Assembly: GCF_026162625.1 (NCBI RefSeq)
Contig: NZ_JAOTBD010000002.1
Location: 151,518 to 215,517 of the forward strand
Reading direction: 5' to 3'
DNA length: 64,000 nucleotides
Source: Paracoccus beibuensis
GTDB taxonomy: Bacteria; Pseudomonadota; Alphaproteobacteria; Rhodobacterales; Rhodobacteraceae
Shown here: piece after piece, positions 7,668 to 14,403 of the stretch
Numbering within the stretch: the first letter of the stretch is position 1
How the letters are laid out: every line of letters begins with the position of its first letter
The notes under the pieces: generated by a model
What the model saw: only the letters and a program-made list of their open reading frames with translations
Databases searched by the model: none
What the model was told of the DNA's origin: nothing
Translations under genes and position numbers: made by a program

Positions 7668-8723
7668 ATGCGCAGCACCCCTACCTCGACCGTCGGTAGA
7701 GGAAAGGCGATCAAGCGTGTCGATCTGCCCGAAGCGGACCATTGGTCAGACGGCCAAACCACGGTTATGTTCGGGAACAGCCTTGATCGCTACGCATCTT
7801 GGGACGCGCCCGACTGCATCGTCTCAGACGGCGCCTACGGCGTCCTCGGCTTCGAAGGCGACACGTCCGATCACACTGGCATGCCTGAGTGGTATGAGCC
7901 GCACATTGCCGCCTGGTCCGCTCGAGCGAAGGGCAGCACCATGCTCTGGTTCTGGAACAGCGAGATCGGCTGGGCGGCAGTTCATCCCATCCTGGAGAAG
8001 CACGGCTGGCGCTATGTGAACGCGAATATCTGGGACAAGGGCATTGGCCATATCGCCGGGAACGTGAACACGAAGAAGATCCGGCGCTTCCCAGTCGTCT
8101 CCGAAGTCTGCGTGCAATATGTCCGCGAGCCTCGGATGAACGGCAAGCACATCAAGTTCTGGTTGCTTGAAGAATGGAAGCGCTCAGGTCTTCCGGTCCG
8201 TGAGGCGAACAGGGCCTGCGGCGTCGCGGATGCAGCGGTTAGAAAGTATCTCGACCAGGGACATCTCTGGTATTGGATGCCGTCAGGCAAGTTCCAGATG
8301 CTCGTCGATTACGCGAATGAGCATGGAAAACCGGCCGGCCGTCCCTACTTCTCGCAGGACGGCGAGCGCCCGATGACGGCCGCCGACTGGGAAGAGACCC
8401 GCTCCCACTTCGAGTGCCCCCACGGCATGACGAACGTGTGGAGCCGCCCTGCCCTGCGTGGCGCTGAGCGGATCAAGACGCACGGCACATCAGGTAAAGC
8501 GGTGCACCTGAACCAGAAGCCGCTCGACCTCATGACCAGGACGATTGAAGCTACCACTCGTCCTGGCGAAGTTGTCTGGGAGCCTTTCGGTGGCCTGTTC
8601 TCTGCGTCAGTAGCTGCTCGGAGGCTCGGGCGGAGGTCGTTCGCTGCTGAGATCGACCCCACTTATTTCCACTATGGGCTGGAGCGGATCATTCAAGAAG
8701 CTGATCAGCATCCGCTTCTTTGA
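7668..8723 (+). CDS. DNA methyltransferase (N6-adenine/N4-cytosine type, about 351 aa)
   Basis: Motif IV appears near the N-terminus as SDGAYGV (in place of the usual DPPY) and motif I near the C-terminus as WEPFGGLFSASVAA followed by the acidic end of motif II (FAAEID). This order is that of beta-class amino methyltransferases. The HLNQKPLDLM segment matches the motif X region. The start at 7668 (MRSTPTST) has a strong GAGGAGA site; ATG 7614 lies in frame upstream with a poor one. Its 3' end overlaps by 35 bp the end of a convergent gene likely to be the cognate nuclease. Confidence 0.8.
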   Translation: MRSTPTSTVGRGKAIKRVDLPEADHWSDGQTTVMFGNSLDRYASWDAPDCIVSDGAYGVLGFEGDTSDHTGMPEWYEPHIAAWSARAKGSTMLWFWNSEIGWAAVHPILEKHGWRYVNANIWDKGIGHIAGNVNTKKIRRFPVVSEVCVQYVREPRMNGKHIKFWLLEEWKRSGLPVREANRACGVADAAVRKYLDQGHLWYWMPSGKFQMLVDYANEHGKPAGRPYFSQDGERPMTAADWEETRSHFECPHGMTNVWSRPALRGAERIKTHGTSGKAVHLNQKPLDLMTRTIEATTRPGEVVWEPFGGLFSASVAARRLGRRSFAAEIDPTYFHYGLERIIQEADQHPLL

Positions 8724-9738
8724 TGTTCAGGCGTTCCTCGAGGATTCTCGCGACATGCTCATCGGCGTGTCGCACTTCCTCCTCTGCGGCATGGATCTGA
8801 CGAAGCGCTGCCTCAAGAGCGTTTTCGTCCTGCTTCTCTTCGGCGGTCTCCTGAGCCTTGATCGCCTTGCGAAGCTTGGCTTCTGCCCTCGCGCTGGCAC
8901 GGAAAAGGTTTGCCCACTGTGAGATCGTCATCCCCTCGGTTTCGATACCGAGGACGCGGGCTTTGAATGCCTCAAGGCCCGGATGAACAATCCGGTCCAT
9001 CTTCGCGTAATTCGTATCCAACCGATAGTTGCAGATGTTCATCAGTTCCCGCAGTTGGGCCTGATACTCCGGCGTTGGTTTGTAGATGTGACCATCATTC
9101 CCCCATGACGCGATCAGTCTCTCTGCTGCTCGCAGCTGTTCTTCAGTCGGATCTTGGATGCGGTAGCCATTCGTGTTCGTCTGCTGAAGATTGCTGGTCC
9201 GGTTCTCTGTGTTCTCAGGCTCTTGGACGATGTAGTGGGGCGGATTGTGATAGTGGTTGTCCCTCGCCTCAGCGACTGACTTGCCGGACACGATTACCAC
9301 GTCGATGATCTGGGGCTTGCCGTAAAGGATCTTTTCCGGCAGCCAAGCCAGCATGCACACATTCGTATTTTCGTCAGTGAAATGGTTCTGACTGTCCTTG
9401 AACCGTGCAGTGATCTCGGTTGAGAGCGGAAACCACGCCTTGATCTCGAAGCCGGGCTGCGGAACTACGCCATCGAAGACCGCATCTGGGAAGCCAGGGT
9501 CTTGGCGGCGCCATGTCCCTTGTCCAGCGAACTCATCCTGATCGTCGAGATACTCGACCACGTTGAACTCGATCAGGTTGCCGAGGATGGGAGAGAGCTT
9601 CGAAACGATCTTCGACAGGTTCACAGCTGCTTCTGGCGACACCGGCGGCTCTACCGTCAAGACGTCGAACTTGTGACCGGACAACTCCTGCAAATGGTCG
9701 CCGGCAATTCTCAAAACTTCTTCGGTGTTCAAAGGCAT
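8689..9738 (-). CDS. Candidate type II restriction endonuclease (349 aa)
   Basis: Convergent with and overlapping the methyltransferase gene, the classic position for a cognate nuclease. Around residues 80-115 a PD-(D/E)xK-like arrangement is visible: FPDAVFDG, then a spaced FEIKAW on a predicted strand. The C-terminal 80 residues form a strongly charged coiled coil (AEAKLRKAIKAQETAEEKQ and HAAEEEVRHADEHVARIL). The ATG at 9738 is preferred; a GTG at 9777 adds 13 residues. No named restriction enzyme is recognised, so specificity is unknown; a phage nuclease without restriction role is the alternative. Confidence 0.6.
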   Translation of the reverse strand: MPLNTEEVLRIAGDHLQELSGHKFDVLTVEPPVSPEAAVNLSKIVSKLSPILGNLIEFNVVEYLDDQDEFAGQGTWRRQDPGFPDAVFDGVVPQPGFEIKAWFPLSTEITARFKDSQNHFTDENTNVCMLAWLPEKILYGKPQIIDVVIVSGKSVAEARDNHYHNPPHYIVQEPENTENRTSNLQQTNTNGYRIQDPTEEQLRAAERLIASWGNDGHIYKPTPEYQAQLRELMNICNYRLDTNYAKMDRIVHPGLEAFKARVLGIETEGMTISQWANLFRASARAEAKLRKAIKAQETAEEKQDENALEAALRQIHAAEEEVRHADEHVARILEERLNIKEADADQLLE

Positions 9739-9812
9739 AATCACTGTCCAAGGTTGTTTTTCGGGCACCGTATACACCGGAGGTAACCAGGTCGAGTCAT
9801 AGACGCCTCAGA

Positions 9813-9843
9813 TTTTTGGTTCATCGCTCCCAGGCCTATCTCC
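9813..9843 (+). promoter_or_regulatory. Repeated promoter-like element, copy 4
   Basis: TTTTTGGTTC, 12 nt, CCTATCTCC. It is 34 nt before a mini-ORF with a good ribosome site and upstream of the tRNA. Confidence 0.6.
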
Positions 9844-9877
9844 TCCATAGCTCAAGAAAAACAGGCAGGAGGCAAGA

Positions 9878-9913
9878 ATGGTGATCCCGACATCAACCTT
9901 GCGCCCAAGCTGA
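9878..9913 (+). CDS. Mini-ORF of 11 codons (MVIPTSTLRPS)
   Basis: Preceded by GGCAGGAGG at ideal distance and by a promoter-like element. It is far too short for homology. It could be a leader peptide, a phage minigene that sequesters peptidyl-tRNA, or a remnant. It lies upstream of the tRNA-Arg gene. Confidence 0.3.
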   Translation: MVIPTSTLRPS

Positions 9914-9953
9914 AAAAAAACTCGCATGTTGTGTGCGACGGTGATGATCCGGC

Positions 9954-9962
9954 CCTATTTCC
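9954..9962 (+). promoter_or_regulatory. Core of repeated element (CCTATTTCC) before the tRNA
   Basis: The 9-bp core is exact, but no T5-G block stands at the usual 19-20 nt; the nearest TTG is 25 nt upstream. It may serve the tRNA. Confidence 0.35.
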
Positions 9963-9978
9963 TCTGTGAGGCATGCGG

Positions 9979-10000
9979 GTCCCGGCAATATGGCCGGGAC
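9979..10000 (+). other. Hairpin upstream of tRNA
   Basis: GTCCCGGC / GCCGGGAC form an 8-bp stem with a 6-nt AATATG loop, 10 nt before the tRNA 5' end. No T-tract follows. It could be a processing or pausing site. Confidence 0.45.
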
Positions 10001-10010
10001 CTCCAAGCAT

Positions 10011-10087
10011 CCGGACGTAGCTCAACTGGATAGAGCGCCGGCCTACGAAGCCGGAGGTTGCAGGTTCGAATCCTGCCGTCCGGGCCA
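10011..10087 (+). tRNA. tRNA-Arg (anticodon ACG)
   Basis: 77 nt with a 7-bp acceptor stem (CCGGACG with CGTCCGG), T-arm GCAGG-TTCGAAT-CCTGC, D-loop with TGG, and anticodon ACG at 10045-10047 in loop CTACGAA. The 3' CCA is encoded. All stems pair, so the tRNA looks functional. A34 would need TadA deamination to decode CGN codons. It is internal to the mobile element and next to an RNA ligase gene. Confidence 0.95.
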
Positions 10088-10110
10088 ATCCGCACCCCAA
10101 GAAACATTCG

Positions 10111-10141
10111 TTTTTGTGCAGATCCCGCTGGACCTAATTCC
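10111..10141 (+). promoter_or_regulatory. Repeated promoter-like element, copy 5
   Basis: TTTTTG, 19-nt spacing from TTG, CCTAATTCC; 33 nt before the RNA ligase start. Confidence 0.55.
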
Positions 10142-10174
10142 CTTTCAGATACCAGAACAGGGAGTGAACATCCG

Positions 10175-11119
10175 ATGGCCGCCTTCACGAAGTTTCCGAG
10201 CATCGACAGCTTTTCGCATGTCTATCGCCGGCAGTTCAAATCTTTCAATCCGCAGATCTGCCGCTACGGGGCGAAGATCAAGCTTCATGGCACCAATGCC
10301 GGCATCCGGGTCTCGACCAACGGCACCGTCGTCGCCCAATCCCGCAACCGCGACCTCAGTGTCGACGCGGACAACTTCGACTTCGCGGCATGGCTTGACG
10401 GCGTCCGCGATCTCTTCGCCGGCTGCGTCCAACCTCAGGACGCCGTGTTTTTCGGTGAGTGGGCGGGCCCCGGAGTTCAGCCGACCGACGCTGTCTCCAA
10501 GACTGACCGTCGTCGGTTCTTCGTCTTCGCGATCCAGGTCGGCGAGATCATGCATTACGACCCGGAGTTCATCCGGGCGCTGACGCCGTCGCACCCCGAC
10601 ATCGAGGTCCTGCCCGTCGAGTTTGAGATCCTAATTGATTACTCCGGACCCACCGCAGAGCTTGTGGAGCGCGTCAATGGCGCTGTCGATGCCATCGCCC
10701 AAGAGGACCCATACATCGCTCGCATGTTCGGCGTCAGCGACGCTGGTGAGGGCCTTGTGCTCGCCCCTCTCGCACCGATGACCATCTATGAGTGGCCGGC
10801 CCTGACATTCAAGTCTAAGGCCGAGGCGCATCGGGTCAAGAAGGAAGGCAAGGCGGTCTCCGAGAAGCTCTCGATCCCGACTGGCGCTCAGGATTTCGTC
10901 TCGGCCTTCGTAACCGAGGCGCGCTGCCGTCAGGGTCTGGCCGAGGCGTGTGGCGGTGTCGCTGACCCTCGCACGATCCCCGACTTCCTGAAATGGATCG
11001 GCGGCGACGTGAAGAAAGAAAGCCAGGCAGAGATCGAGGAGATGGGTCTGGAATGGTCTGCGGTCGCGAAGTTCGTCAACCAGGCCGCAGTGCGGTGGTT
11101 CAAGGCGCAGGGGGTGTGA
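10175..11119 (+). CDS. Rnl2-type RNA ligase (314 aa)
   Basis: An ATP-dependent nucleotidyltransferase of the T4 Rnl2 type. Motif I is KLHGTN with the adenylated Lys at residue 36; FGEW (93-96) fits motif III/IIIa, EGLVL (192-196) motif IV, and FKSK (212-215) motif V. The C-terminal 90 residues are helical and probably form the accessory domain. The start at 10175 follows GGGAG; the longer open frame upstream overlaps the tRNA and is discarded. Beside a phage tRNA gene, the expected role is sealing nicks in RNA, such as tRNA cut by host anticodon nucleases. A strong terminator follows. Confidence 0.82.
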   Translation: MAAFTKFPSIDSFSHVYRRQFKSFNPQICRYGAKIKLHGTNAGIRVSTNGTVVAQSRNRDLSVDADNFDFAAWLDGVRDLFAGCVQPQDAVFFGEWAGPGVQPTDAVSKTDRRRFFVFAIQVGEIMHYDPEFIRALTPSHPDIEVLPVEFEILIDYSGPTAELVERVNGAVDAIAQEDPYIARMFGVSDAGEGLVLAPLAPMTIYEWPALTFKSKAEAHRVKKEGKAVSEKLSIPTGAQDFVSAFVTEARCRQGLAEACGGVADPRTIPDFLKWIGGDVKKESQAEIEEMGLEWSAVAKFVNQAAVRWFKAQGV

Positions 11120-11126
11120 AGGATAT

Positions 11127-11155
11127 GGGCGGGAGTTCTCCCGCCCTTCTTTTTT
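11127..11155 (+). terminator. Rho-independent terminator
   Basis: GGGCGGGA / TCCCGCCC stem, 4-nt loop, then a T-rich tract that merges into the T5-G block of the next promoter-like element. Confidence 0.9.
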
Positions 11156-11181
11156 GGTTCAGGCGATTTGTCCCTATTTCC
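11151..11181 (+). promoter_or_regulatory. Repeated promoter-like element, copy 6
   Basis: TTTTTGGTTC, 12 nt, CCTATTTCC; 38 nt before the start at 11219. Its T-run is shared with the terminator upstream. Confidence 0.6.
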
Positions 11182-11218
11182 CCACCAGCTCGGAAAAACA
11201 GACTGACAGGAGGCAGGA

Positions 11219-11833
11219 ATGAGCAAGACGATTACGCTGAAGCGGGATGACCTGGAGGAGGTGGTTAGGACGGCATTGCGGCTTGGTTCGCAGTCCGGCG
11301 GCGTGAAGCACAAGCGGCTGGTTCAAGGCATCATGGAAGAGGCGGAGGAGAAGGCGGTCGCGCCCGAGATCCGGCAGCCAATTAAGTTCACGCTGAGCGA
11401 AGACCTGATCAAGAAGCTTAAGGCTCCCCTTGATCCGGTGAAAGTTATTAGCGCTGGCGACCTTGAGGACTTCGACCCCTTCGACGTGCCGCCGATGACG
11501 CGCCGGGCTGGCACCTTCCGCGATTTTACCAAGCATGCGACCCTCGGCGAAGAGATCCTCCAGCATGTCGAACGGGGTGTGCCGGTATGGAATCTGCTTC
11601 AGCGCGTGACTGGGAAGCCGATCAAGGAGCTCCAACAGATCGTCGCTGCCGGCGGCGCTGAGGACACCAGAGCCGCGGTGATCGAGGCGCTTCGGAAGCG
11701 TGCGATCTCATACACGTCGCCGGGAATCCCTGCGACCGTCGATGCGACCCGTCGGATGTCGGCGGTGCAGGCGGCCTTCATTCTCTTCATGAACGACATC
11801 CCCCGCAAACCGAGCGAAGAAAGGAGGTCGTGA
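11219..11833 (+). CDS. Hypothetical protein (204 aa)
   Basis: A GACAGGAGG site precedes MSKTITLKRDDLEEVVRTAL. The protein is mostly helical and charged, with a possible helix-turn-helix (HVERGVPVWNLLQRVTGKPI, about 120-140). No family is recognised. It ends in TGATG shared with a 10-codon ORF. Confidence 0.6.
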   Translation: MSKTITLKRDDLEEVVRTALRLGSQSGGVKHKRLVQGIMEEAEEKAVAPEIRQPIKFTLSEDLIKKLKAPLDPVKVISAGDLEDFDPFDVPPMTRRAGTFRDFTKHATLGEEILQHVERGVPVWNLLQRVTGKPIKELQQIVAAGGAEDTRAAVIEALRKRAISYTSPGIPATVDATRRMSAVQAAFILFMNDIPRKPSEERRS

Positions 11834-11865
11834 TGTCGAAGGTCGTCAAGAACGTCAAAGGCTAA
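11833..11865 (+). CDS. Mini-ORF of 10 codons (MSKVVKNVKG)
   Basis: Its ATG overlaps the stop of the preceding gene (TGATG) and sits behind AAAGGAGG, one of the best ribosome sites in the region. A terminator follows 15 nt later. The excellent site and coupling suggest it is translated; the product is a basic decapeptide of unknown role. Confidence 0.4.
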   Translation: MSKVVKNVKG

Positions 11866-11879
11866 TCAGCCACCCCCAA

Positions 11880-11907
11880 CCCCGGCCTCACCGCCGGGGT
11901 TTTTCTT
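11880..11907 (+). terminator. Rho-independent terminator
   Basis: CCCCGGC-CTCACC-GCCGGGG followed by TTTTTCTTT. The same stem and loop recur at 19439, and the same stem with a different loop at 24460. Confidence 0.9.
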
Positions 11908-11967
11908 TGTCTGCCAGCATCATGAAAGAAAAACAGACCGGCAGACACTTTTTTTCTGTTTTTTTCC

Positions 11968-11996
11968 TTCCGAGTGCCGATGAGAGGCCTATTTCC
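11968..11996 (+). promoter_or_regulatory. Repeated promoter-like element, copy 7
   Basis: T-rich tract ending TTCCGAG, then CCTATTTCC at 20 nt; 59 nt before the start at 12055. Confidence 0.45.
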
Positions 11997-12054
11997 TGAT
12001 TGTAGCGGGTGAACAAACAGAAAACGCCCCGACCGCTACAGGGGCAACAGAGCC

Positions 12055-12486
12055 ATGAGCAAGACAATCGAAAACAGCACCCTCAGCCTGGACGGCCTGC
12101 GCGACCTCTTTTCGGCAGAAAAGCCCTCCGCAGCCAAAACCTCTGCCAAGCCGCAGCGCGTCCGGCAGGTCCGCAAGTTCTGTCGGAGCATCCAAGATGG
12201 CATCCTGACATTTGATGACTACGAGCACGAGGACGCCATCCTGATCTGCGACGTCGAAGGCTATCCGCTCGCATCATTCGCGCGCATCCAGTTCCGGCTT
12301 GGGGCTGACGGCCTGCTTTACCGTCATATCTTTGGTGACTGGTATTTCGACTTCGATGCGCCCGAAGCCGTCGCCTCTCTTAATGACGCTGCATGGTCGC
12401 CCGTCTCTACAGCTTTCCCCGAATACCAGGCCCTGGTTGCATCTCTCTCGAATCACGACCGCATGCAGATGTCGTCCTGCGCCTGA
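12055..12486 (+). CDS. Hypothetical protein (143 aa)
   Basis: Begins MSKTIENSTLSLDGLRDLF; the first 40 residues are basic and low-complexity, followed by a compact beta-rich region (LICDVEGYPLASFARIQFRL) and an acidic end. The ribosome site is weak. The N-terminal MSKTI echoes the 204-aa protein upstream, but the rest is unrelated. No family is recognised. Confidence 0.55.
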   Translation: MSKTIENSTLSLDGLRDLFSAEKPSAAKTSAKPQRVRQVRKFCRSIQDGILTFDDYEHEDAILICDVEGYPLASFARIQFRLGADGLLYRHIFGDWYFDFDAPEAVASLNDAAWSPVSTAFPEYQALVASLSNHDRMQMSSCA

Positions 12487-12494
12487 CCCCACCG

Positions 12495-12513
12495 CCGGGG
12501 CCACACGCCCCGG
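12495..12513 (+). other. Intercistronic hairpin
   Basis: CCGGGGC-CACAC-GCCCCGG without a T-tract, between two rightward genes; a candidate RNA-stability or processing stem. Confidence 0.4.
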
Positions 12514-12542
12514 CCACCCCCACGAACAGGAAAGACAGACAG

Positions 12543-12737
12543 ATGACCTACACCCCCGAAGAGGCCCTCGCCGCCGCCCAAGAGCAGCTCGACAGCCTCC
12601 ACCTCACCTGCGCTTCGATCGTGCGCGAGTATGATATGCACCCAGACGACGCCGATGAGATCTACCGGCTGGCTGAGCTGGAAGCCGACAAACTGCGTGC
12701 GGAGATCGCCGAGCTGCGTGGGAGGGTCTCGGCATGA
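12543..12737 (+). CDS. Small coiled-coil protein (64 aa)
   Basis: The start at 12543 follows GAAAGACAGACAG, with AGGAAAG as a weak ribosome site. It is almost entirely helical and acidic (EEALAAAQEQLDSLHL; LELEADKLRAEIAELRGRV), a likely short coiled coil. First of five genes linked by ATGA overlaps. Function is unknown. Confidence 0.55.
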   Translation: MTYTPEEALAAAQEQLDSLHLTCASIVREYDMHPDDADEIYRLAELEADKLRAEIAELRGRVSA

Positions 12738-12979
12738 CTATCCCGGAGAACCAGCGCCAGGCACTCATCGCCCGGCTCAATTCATACAGCATTGGAGGGC
12801 TCCTGAGGCTCTCCAACCTCGCCTTCCGCGAAGAAGTGGCTCTCGATCGCGAATGGGCGGCGCTACGTATGACAGACGCCCAGCGCGCGCGATGGCAGCA
12901 TGTTCGCTCCGTCCGTGACATTGTCGATGCAGAAGCGGATCGCCGTCTGTCTGAACCGATCAGGAGGACGGCGTCATGA
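12734..12979 (+). CDS. Hypothetical protein (81 aa)
   Basis: Coupled by ATGA overlaps at both ends. Helical, with a repeated RLSNLAFREEV / ALDREWAALRM pattern. No family is recognised. Confidence 0.55.
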   Translation: MTIPENQRQALIARLNSYSIGGLLRLSNLAFREEVALDREWAALRMTDAQRARWQHVRSVRDIVDAEADRRLSEPIRRTAS

Positions 12980-13527
12980 TCCGCCTCCCTCGATACGGGA
13001 AGAACATCCGCCGGTATGCCGATGCGGCTTTCGACGCCGCCTGGCGGGAGACGATGGCGCTCACCGTCGAGGAACTGCGCGGATACCATGACGAAGGCAA
13101 TCCAGACTGCGCAGTGCCATTCGACCTGAGCCTGAAGTTCGGAAAATCTGGACTCTTCGGCGCAACTGTGACGCGTATGCCCCCCGTGCCAGACGGCGGA
13201 TTTCGCGTCACCGGATCGCTCATCCATCCGTTTGCTCCGATCGACTGGCAGCGGCAGCGGTGGCATGCAGAAATCTATCGCGCGGTCGCAATGCGCTATG
13301 CCATTGAGCGCTACCATCCGGCGACCGGCAGGCGGCCGCTGTATCTGCTGCCGGATGCGCAGGTCGAAGTCATGGCGCAACTCCCGACCACTTTTGATGG
13401 CGATCTTGTCCAGGGGGTAGAGCAGCGCTGCCGGCACATGATCGCCCAATGGGAACTCGACCACCGCGCCAACGAAAGCAACCACGCTAAGCTCGAGCGC
13501 CTGTCTACATCGAGGAACTCAGCATGA
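12976..13527 (+). CDS. Hypothetical protein (183 aa)
   Basis: Third of the coupled set. Mixed alpha/beta with several aromatic residues (FDLSLKFGKSGLFGATV; HPFAPIDWQRQRWHAEIY). The C-terminus is charged and helical. No catalytic motif is recognised. Confidence 0.55.
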   Translation: MIRLPRYGKNIRRYADAAFDAAWRETMALTVEELRGYHDEGNPDCAVPFDLSLKFGKSGLFGATVTRMPPVPDGGFRVTGSLIHPFAPIDWQRQRWHAEIYRAVAMRYAIERYHPATGRRPLYLLPDAQVEVMAQLPTTFDGDLVQGVEQRCRHMIAQWELDHRANESNHAKLERLSTSRNSA

Positions 13528-13838
13528 CCTTCTCCGCGCACCGGAAACTGGAACTCCACAGCGCTTACAGCGACAAGGAGCCTGACCACATCACTGTGTT
13601 CTGGGGTAGCGTCGTCATGAGTTACGGTGAGGAGCGTGTCGTCGTTCGCCGGCATGACTGGATAGCGTATCTGCCCTCGAATGAAGAAGAGGCCAGGTTT
13701 ATCGACGCTTACAATGTTGGCCCCCGCGCCCGACTTGCCGTCGAACGACGCGAGGGGGAGTGGATTCGGCGACCGGGCCCGGAGATGAAGATGGCGAACG
13801 AGGCCTTCGATCTTCTCATGCAAGCGAGCCTCGGATGA
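13524..13838 (+). CDS. Hypothetical protein (104 aa)
   Basis: Fourth of the coupled set. Contains a short beta-rich core (HITVFWGSVVMSYGEERVVV) and an acidic helix. No family is recognised. Confidence 0.55.
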   Translation: MTFSAHRKLELHSAYSDKEPDHITVFWGSVVMSYGEERVVVRRHDWIAYLPSNEEEARFIDAYNVGPRARLAVERREGEWIRRPGPEMKMANEAFDLLMQASLG

Positions 13839-14140
13839 GGTTCGATCCGACCTTTATCGAGCCGAACCGCAGCACGGCCGACGGGATCTACGTCAGCTAT
13901 CTGAGCGAGGAGATATTCGTCGGCCCCGCCTGGATCATCGTCGACGACTACCGTTACTGGTGCTTGGAGAACTTCAACCACCATCCGGACGAAGTCTTCC
14001 AGTGGGTGCGCGAAGCCATCGAGGAAGAGGTGCGGGAACATATCAGCCGGCTGTCCGCGCACCGTCGGCTGGAGCTTCACGCGGAGGCGATGGTGCGGAC
14101 GGCAGACAGAGCATCCTCCACCGACCGGGCGATGATGTAA
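13835..14140 (+). CDS. Hypothetical protein (101 aa)
   Basis: Starts at the ATGA overlap as MRFDPTFIEPNRST. Aromatic-rich in the middle (WIIVDDYRYWCLENFNHH), helical at the end. Its last 64 bp overlap the 3' end of the convergent nuclease gene, so the two transcripts collide. Confidence 0.55.
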   Translation: MRFDPTFIEPNRSTADGIYVSYLSEEIFVGPAWIIVDDYRYWCLENFNHHPDEVFQWVREAIEEEVREHISRLSAHRRLELHAEAMVRTADRASSTDRAMM

Positions 14141-14403
14141 ACGCCCCCTGCCCGCTCGAACGCCTTCTGGAACTTTGCCTGAGCCTCTCGCTGCTTACCG
14201 CTTTCGGTCTTTACCTCGATCCCGATGAACCGCCCGCCCAGGCAGCCCAGGATGTCCGGGCTGCCCTTCAGCCCGAAGGAGATGGTTCTCTTGCCGTCCA
14301 TGGATTTCGCGACGCCGGTGTCGTTGGTCCACCAGATCGACCGGCCGGCATACTCCTTGGAGAGAGCAATCAGGATCTTGTTCTGGATCGTGCGCTCTTT
14401 CAC
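14077..14403 (-). CDS. VRR-NUC domain nuclease (108 aa, GTG start)
   Basis: A stand-alone VRR-NUC fold: GSPDILGCLGGRFIGIEVKT gives the PD...ExK catalytic set, followed by the conserved Q-containing helix and IIARSVEDAL. Related phage and host proteins are structure-selective endonucleases, often encoded beside a helicase, as here. The GTG at 14403 overlaps the helicase stop (GTGA), so it is translated from the same mRNA. Confidence 0.85.
   Translation of the reverse strand: MKERTIQNKILIALSKEYAGRSIWWTNDTGVAKSMDGKRTISFGLKGSPDILGCLGGRFIGIEVKTESGKQREAQAKFQKAFERAGGVYIIARSVEDALSAVRTIASA

Noticed and set aside
9852..10100. An 82-codon leftward open frame with a 'GFEPATSGFVGRRSIQLSYVRM'-like stretch
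   Set aside because: It is the antisense strand of the tRNA-Arg gene, a well-known source of spurious protein calls.
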